A stretch of DNA of 20,303 nucleotides from DATLED01 sp046597375. GTDB lineage: Bacteria > Actinomycetota > Acidimicrobiia > Acidimicrobiales > CADCTF01. Below are positions 16,263-20,303 of this stretch, piece by piece; position 1 is the stretch's first letter, and the number at the start of each line of letters is the position of its first letter. Where the stretch lies: positions 1 through 20,303 of the forward strand of contig JBKJKM010000033.1 in assembly GCA_046597375.1 (NCBI GenBank), written 5' to 3'. Under the pieces are notes generated by a model. That model had not been told where the DNA came from, did not search any database, and saw only the letters and a list, made by a program, of their open reading frames with translations. A program made the position numbers and the translations under genes.

Positions 16263-16281
16263 CATGATCCACTTCTGCCAC
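16232..16281. promoter_or_regulatory. candidate MocR operator: repeated CCACTT/AAGTGG boxes
   Basis: GATCCACTT occurs twice as a direct repeat (16232-16240 and 16266-16274, 34 bases apart), and an inverted copy of the core, AAGTGG, lies between them at 16247-16252, making CCACTT-TCCTCG-AAGTGG an inverted repeat. GTGGC (16249-16253) also mirrors GCCAC (16277-16281). The cluster spans the start of the MocR-type gene and the 28-base gap to the aminotransferase operon, where paired direct and inverted boxes are expected for a MocR dimer. Binding is inferred. Confidence 0.45.
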
Positions 16282-16290
16282 GTTGACCGG

Positions 16291-17490
16291 GTGAGTGTCA
16301 ACCTCGAACGGCTGTCATCGGCGCAGCGCCGAATCTCGTCATCCGCCATCCGCGATTTGTTGGAGGTGGCGGAACGACCCGATGTCATCTCCATGGCGGG
16401 AGGGCTCCCGGCGGCCGAAGCCTTCCCGGCCGAGGTCCTTGCCCGAGCGTTGGCCGAGGTCGTGCGCGCCGATCCGGCCCGGACGCTGCAGTACTCGACC
16501 AGTCGCGGCGTCGAGGAACTGCGCACCTGGGTGGCGGCCCAGCGGCCCGGCACGAGGGCCGACGACGTGGTGATCACGGCCGGCTCCCAGCAGGCCCTCG
16601 ATCTCGTGGCCCGCACGCTGCTCGACCCGGGTGACACCGTCGCCCTGGCCGACCCGGGGTACGTCGGCGCCATCCAGGCCTTCCGCCTCACGGGGGCCGA
16701 TCTCGTCGGGATCCCGTCGGATGGCTCCGGGATGCAGGTCGAGGTGCTCGCCGAACGTCTGGCGTCGCGCACCATGGCCGTGCCGTCGCTCGTGTACGTC
16801 GTCAGCAACTTCTCCAACCCGGGCGGGGCCACGATGCCCCTCGATCGTCGCCGCCGGCTGGCCGAGCTGGCCGACCATCACAGCTTCGTGATCGTCGACG
16901 ACGACCCCTACGCCGAGCTGCGGTGGGCCGGGTCCCGGACCATGGCGTTGGCCGAGCTCTCTGACCGGGTCGTCACCCTTGGGAGCTTCTCCAAGGTGTT
17001 GTCGCCGGGGCTCCGGGTCGGGTACGCCGCCGGCCCCGCCTGGATCATCGAGGCCGTCGTCCTCCTCAAGCAGGCCGCCGATCTCCACACCTCGACGCTC
17101 GCCCAGCACGCCGCCGCCTTCGTGGTGGCCGACGAGACGTTCTGGCTGGCGCACCTCGATCGCCTGCGGAGGCTCTACGAGGAGCGGGCCACCAGCCTCG
17201 TCGGCGCGCTCCGGACGCGGCTCGGCGGCGCCGTCGAGCTGACGGAACCCGAGGGCGGCCTGTTCGTGTGGGCGCGCCTGCCGGGCGTGGACACGTCGGC
17301 CCTCTTGGCACCGGCACTGGCCCGGGGGGTCGCCTTCGTTCCCGGAGCCGCATTCGCCGTGGCCGACGGCGCCCACGCCGACGGCGCCCGCCTTTCGTTC
17401 GCCACGGCGACACCGGACCAACTGGACGAGGGTGTGGCGCGCCTCGCCGCCGCGCTCGACGGTGGGGGCCGCCTATCGTCCGCCGGATGA
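16291..17490 (+). CDS. PLP-dependent aminotransferase, 2-aminoadipate/LysN-like
   Basis: A 399-residue fold-type I aminotransferase. Features: SSAIRDLLEVAERPDVISMAGG and LPAAEAFP (substrate-gating N-terminus of the 2-aminoadipate/LysN-like group), LQYSTSRGVEELRTW, SNFSNPGG (the NPTG-type Asn motif), PLP-ring Asp in VDDDPYAELRW (204-205) and Schiff-base Lys235 in LGSFSKVLSPGLRVGY, and C-terminal carboxylate-binding Arg near LSFAT. It would exchange an amino acid or amine with a 2-oxo acid; the exact donor cannot be read. The GTG at 16291 gives a family-like N-terminus but has no clear ribosome binding site; an ATG at 16264 would add nine residues. Its stop overlaps the next start (ATGA), and the divergent MocR gene is its likely regulator. 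Confidence 0.92.
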   Translation: MSVNLERLSSAQRRISSSAIRDLLEVAERPDVISMAGGLPAAEAFPAEVLARALAEVVRADPARTLQYSTSRGVEELRTWVAAQRPGTRADDVVITAGSQQALDLVARTLLDPGDTVALADPGYVGAIQAFRLTGADLVGIPSDGSGMQVEVLAERLASRTMAVPSLVYVVSNFSNPGGATMPLDRRRRLAELADHHSFVIVDDDPYAELRWAGSRTMALAELSDRVVTLGSFSKVLSPGLRVGYAAGPAWIIEAVVLLKQAADLHTSTLAQHAAAFVVADETFWLAHLDRLRRLYEERATSLVGALRTRLGGAVELTEPEGGLFVWARLPGVDTSALLAPALARGVAFVPGAAFAVADGAHADGARLSFATATPDQLDEGVARLAAALDGGGRLSSAG

Positions 17491-18419
17491 CCGACGTACC
17501 GTCCGATCCGCCTCCGCTCCGCCTGGCCACGATCGGCGTCTGGACCGGCGCCCTCGACATGGTCCCGGCGTCGGAGGCGCAGGAACTGGCGGTCGAGTTG
17601 GAGGAGCTCGGCTACGGCGCCGTGTGGCTGCCCGAGGTCGCCGGACGCGATGTCTTCGTGCATCTGGCGCTTCTCTTGTCCACCACCACTCGACTGGTCG
17701 GCGCGACCGGCATCGCCAACATCTGGGGGCGGGACGCCGTGACCATGGTCGGTGCGGCCAAGGGGTTGGCCGAGGCGTTTCCCGAACGGGCGCTCATCGG
17801 ACTGGGCGTGAGTCACCAGAATCTGGTCGAAGGTCTGCGGGGCCACAACTACGACCGACCGCTGTCGGCCATGCGGACGTACCTGGAGCGGATGGACGCG
17901 TCGCCCTACATCGCCCTCCGACCGACGACGCCGATGCGACGCGTGCTGGCGGCGCTTGGTCCGAAGATGCTCGAACTCGCCGGCGCCCAGACCGACGGAG
18001 CCCACCCGTACTTCGTGCCGCCGGAACACACGGCGACGGCGCGAGCCGTGCTGGGCGAGGGGCCACTCCTGTGCCCGGAGCAGGCGGTGCTGTTGGAGAG
18101 CGACCCGACGACGGCGCGCGCCATCGGCCGGAAGCACACGGCCATCTACGTGGCCCAGCCGAACTACGCCAACAACCTCCGTCGCCTCGGCTTCGGTGAC
18201 GACGACTTCACCGATGGGGGCAGCGACCGCCTGATCGACGCCATTGTCGCCTGGGGATCGATGGACGACGTGGTGGCCCGGGTGCAGGCCCACCTCGATG
18301 CCGGAGCCGACCACGTGTGCGTGCAGGCCTTGTCGGCGGCGCCGCGCGACGTACCGGCGGCGCAATGGCGCGAGCTGGCGCCGGCGCTGGTCGGCTTGTC
18401 TTCCGCGTCAGGTCGGTGA
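17487..18419 (+). CDS. F420-dependent LLM-class oxidoreductase
   Basis: A 310-residue luciferase-like (TIM-barrel) oxidoreductase resembling the MSMEG_4141-type putative F420-dependent subgroup. Support: N-terminal IGVWTGALDMVPASEAQELA, then LEELGYGAVWLPEVAGRDVF, STTTRLVGATGIANIWGRDA, the conserved PERALIGLGVSH loop and ALGPKMLELAGAQTDGAHPY. F420 rather than FMN as cofactor is inferred from the subgroup. Such enzymes transfer hydride to or from small alcohols, ketones or activated double bonds. The ATG at 17487 overlaps the aminotransferase stop and its own stop overlaps the CoA-transferase start (GTGA), so it is translationally coupled on both sides. Confidence 0.92.
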   Translation: MTDVPSDPPPLRLATIGVWTGALDMVPASEAQELAVELEELGYGAVWLPEVAGRDVFVHLALLLSTTTRLVGATGIANIWGRDAVTMVGAAKGLAEAFPERALIGLGVSHQNLVEGLRGHNYDRPLSAMRTYLERMDASPYIALRPTTPMRRVLAALGPKMLELAGAQTDGAHPYFVPPEHTATARAVLGEGPLLCPEQAVLLESDPTTARAIGRKHTAIYVAQPNYANNLRRLGFGDDDFTDGGSDRLIDAIVAWGSMDDVVARVQAHLDAGADHVCVQALSAAPRDVPAAQWRELAPALVGLSSASGR

Positions 18420-19801
18420 GCGCCGTCGATTCCGTCGCCGCTCTGCTCGCCGAGGTCGGGTTGCCACCGGCGGCGGCGTCGGTGGTCCGTCTCGATGGGG
18501 CCGATCCGATACTCCCGTCGAAGTTCGCCGTCGGGGAGGCGGCGGCCGCCGCGCTGGGTGCCTGCGGCGCCGCCGCCGCTCAGCTCTGGGCCGACCGCAC
18601 CGGTGAAGAGCAGCAGGTGCGCGTCGACGTGCGTCGCGCCGCCGCCTCGCTCGTCGGGTTCGCCATGCAGCGGATGGAAGACAAGGCGACGCCCCGGACG
18701 GCCGAGGGCAATCCGCTCGTCGCGCTCTACGAGGGCGGCGACGGACGATGGATCCATCTCCACGGGGCGTTTCCCCGACTGGCCGCCGGCACGCGGGCCG
18801 TGCTCGGCGAGGGTCTCGACGACGCCGCGGCAGTGGCGTCGGCCGTTCGGCGATGGGACACCCCGGCCCTCGAGGAGGCGCTGGCCGAGGCCGGCACCTG
18901 TGGAGCAATGGTGCGCTCGGCCGAGGAGTGGCGTGGCCATCCCCAGGCTCAGGCACTGGCACCGCTCGGTCGGGTCGACGTCGTCAAGGTGGGCGACAGT
19001 GAGCCGGAGCCCGTCGGCGATGTCGCCGGTCGGCGTCCACTTGGTGGCGTGCGGGTGCTCGACCTCACGCGCGTGCTGGCCGGCCCGACGCATGGGCGGA
19101 CGTTGGCCGAGCACGGCGCCGATGTGTTGTTGGTGAACTCGCCGACCTTGCCCAACGTGCCCGCCTTCGTGCTCGATACCAGCCATGGCAAGCGGTCGGC
19201 CTTCCTCGATCTCGACACCATCGACGACGTCGAGCGCCTGCGTCAGTTGGTCGCCGGGGCCGACGTGTTCTGCCAGGGCTATCGCAGCGGCGCCCTCGAG
19301 CGACGGGGCCTCGGCCCCGAAGAACTCCGGGCCCTCCGTCCCGGACTCGTCCACGTGACCATCAACTGCTACGGCGACGTCGGACCGTGGCGGGAGCGTC
19401 CCGGCTGGGAGCAGCTCGCCCAGTCGGTCACCGGGGTGGCCATGGCCCAGGGCGAGCCCGGCGCGCCGAAGCTGATCCCGGCGGCGGCGTGCGACTACAC
19501 GACCGGCTACCTCGCCGCCCTCGGCACCATGGCGGCGCTGCGCCGGCGCGCGCAGGAGGGCGGCAGCTACCAGGTGCGAGTGTCGCTGGCGTCGACGGCG
19601 GCGTGGTTCGTTGAGTTCGGGGCCACCTGCGACCCCGGCGCGGCAACGGGCCTCGGCGACCTGATGCCGTGGATGGTCGAGACGTCGACCCCGGCGGGCG
19701 CGCTGCGGCACCTCGCACCAGTGGTCGAGCTGTCGGGCACGCCGGCGCGGTGGGACCTGCCGTCGGCCCCGCTCGGCGCCCATCCTGCGGTGTGGGCGTG
19801 A
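18416..19801 (+). CDS. family III CoA-transferase (CaiB/BaiF-like), circularly permuted
   Basis: A 461-residue CoA-transferase in which the halves are swapped. Residues about 60-200 look like the C-terminal part of CaiB proteins: NPLVALYEGGDGRWIHLHGAF, LEEALAEAGTCGAMVRSAEEW and HPQAQAL. At residue 209 the usual N-terminus begins, LGGVRVLDLTRVLAGP then GRTLAEHGADVLLV, with RSGALERRGLGPEEL and INCYGDVGPW following. The catalytic Asp of the family is Asp360 in AACDYTTGYLAALG. The protein ends soon after, without the normal small domain. Start GTG at 18416 overlaps the upstream stop (GTGA). I recall similar permuted proteins in other bacteria, so this is a variant form rather than a broken gene. 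It would move CoA between an acyl-CoA and a carboxylate. Confidence 0.88.
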   Translation: MSAVDSVAALLAEVGLPPAAASVVRLDGADPILPSKFAVGEAAAAALGACGAAAAQLWADRTGEEQQVRVDVRRAAASLVGFAMQRMEDKATPRTAEGNPLVALYEGGDGRWIHLHGAFPRLAAGTRAVLGEGLDDAAAVASAVRRWDTPALEEALAEAGTCGAMVRSAEEWRGHPQAQALAPLGRVDVVKVGDSEPEPVGDVAGRRPLGGVRVLDLTRVLAGPTHGRTLAEHGADVLLVNSPTLPNVPAFVLDTSHGKRSAFLDLDTIDDVERLRQLVAGADVFCQGYRSGALERRGLGPEELRALRPGLVHVTINCYGDVGPWRERPGWEQLAQSVTGVAMAQGEPGAPKLIPAAACDYTTGYLAALGTMAALRRRAQEGGSYQVRVSLASTAAWFVEFGATCDPGAATGLGDLMPWMVETSTPAGALRHLAPVVELSGTPARWDLPSAPLGAHPAVWA

Positions 19802-20303
19802 ACGACGCGCTCGCCGGCCTCGTGGTCGTCGACGCAGCGACGGGCACGGCCGGACCGGTGGCCGCCATGTTCTTTGCCGACGCCGGGGCCGACGTCGTGC
19901 GCGTGGTGTCGATCGACGACGACGGCCACGAGCCGGCGGCGCGGATGTGGCACCGGGGGAAGCGTTGGGGTCGGTCCGAGGACACGGCCGCACTGGTGGC
20001 CGAGGCCGACGTGTGCATCGTGAGTACGACCGATGCCGAGCGGGCCGGGACGCCGCTGGATTCCGAGCTCGCCTGTGCCACCAATGGGCGCCTCGTGCTT
20101 CTCGCCACGCCGCCATACCTGGGGACGGGGACGCCGTGGGCCGGCGGACGGGAGTCGGATGCGTTGTTGGCGGCGTCGGTCGGCGCGTCCCTCCGCCAGG
20201 CTTCGGTGGAGGACGTGCCGGTCGACTCGATCTACCCCCACCTGGTGACGGTGCAGGGTGTGTGGGCCGCCGCCGCCGCCGTGGCCGCGCTGGTGGAGCG
20301 CGA
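19798..20303 (+). CDS. family III CoA-transferase, canonical order, 3' end beyond window
   Basis: The first 168 codons of a second CaiB/BaiF-like protein, starting at a GTG that overlaps the upstream stop by four bases (GTGA). The N-terminus LAGLVVVDAATGTAGPVAAM followed by FFADAGADVVRV is the standard family III start, here with VDAATG in place of the common LDLTR. MWHRGKRWG corresponds to the N.NKR segment and LVLLATPPYLGTG to the I.....GFG segment. The frame is open to the window edge; the catalytic Asp and small domain lie beyond. It directly follows the permuted CoA-transferase and is likely its partner subunit, by analogy with two-subunit family III enzymes such as BbsEF. Confidence 0.85.
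   Translation, partial: MNDALAGLVVVDAATGTAGPVAAMFFADAGADVVRVVSIDDDGHEPAARMWHRGKRWGRSEDTAALVAEADVCIVSTTDAERAGTPLDSELACATNGRLVLLATPPYLGTGTPWAGGRESDALLAASVGASLRQASVEDVPVDSIYPHLVTVQGVWAAAAAVAALVER

Noticed and set aside
16263..16832. Long N-terminal extension of the MocR-type protein
   Set aside because: The extra 190 residues are antisense to the aminotransferase gene, Arg/Ser-rich and unlike GntR proteins, which begin near the winged helix.
18164..20116. 650-codon open frame on - opposite the oxidoreductase and CoA-transferase genes
   Set aside because: Arg/Pro/Gly-rich shadow crossing three well-supported genes, with no domain or start signal.

Overview
The window is about 20.3 kb of GC-rich, densely coding bacterial DNA. 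The gene set (mycobacterial-type Fe/Mn superoxide dismutase, a giant cyclase/NB-ARC/TPR/LuxR regulator, an F420-dependent LLM-class oxidoreductase, a bacterial P450, GTGA/ATGA stop-start overlaps) points to an actinomycete, plausibly an uncultured or poorly studied Acidimicrobiia-like lineage. That placement is inference from gene content and composition. No rRNA, tRNA, CRISPR array or intact insertion sequence was seen.

Left part (1-6100): the 3' portion of a superoxide dismutase gene; a roughly 600-base stretch with two decayed, tail-to-tail gene remnants (a cupin on + and a secreted-protein 5' end on -); a 1109-residue regulator joining a class III cyclase domain, an NB-ARC-like ATPase, TPR repeats and a LuxR helix-turn-helix; a small SnoaL-like protein; a lipoprotein lipase gene that lost its middle to a deletion; and a short relic resembling an IS3-type transposase OrfA. 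This part looks like a zone of gene decay around intact genes.

Middle (6100-14800): a translationally coupled soluble PAS histidine kinase and stand-alone receiver; a UspA-type universal stress protein divergent from a cytochrome P450; a large HrpA-type DEAH helicase on -, convergent with the P450 gene and almost touching it; and, divergent from the helicase, a small charged protein with a SHOCT-like C-terminus followed by a DUF2855-like dehydrogenase-fold protein.

Right part (14780-20303): a MocR-type (GntR + aminotransferase-fold) regulator divergent from a four-gene operon: PLP aminotransferase, F420-dependent LLM oxidoreductase, a family III CoA-transferase whose two halves appear in circularly permuted order, and a second, canonically ordered family III CoA-transferase that runs off the window. 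Each gene overlaps the next by four bases (ATGA, GTGA, GTGA). The short regulator/operon gap carries repeated CCACTT/AAGTGG elements that are good operator candidates. This operon is the most interesting unit here: its architecture suggests an undescribed CoA-thioester pathway, but the substrate cannot be read from sequence.
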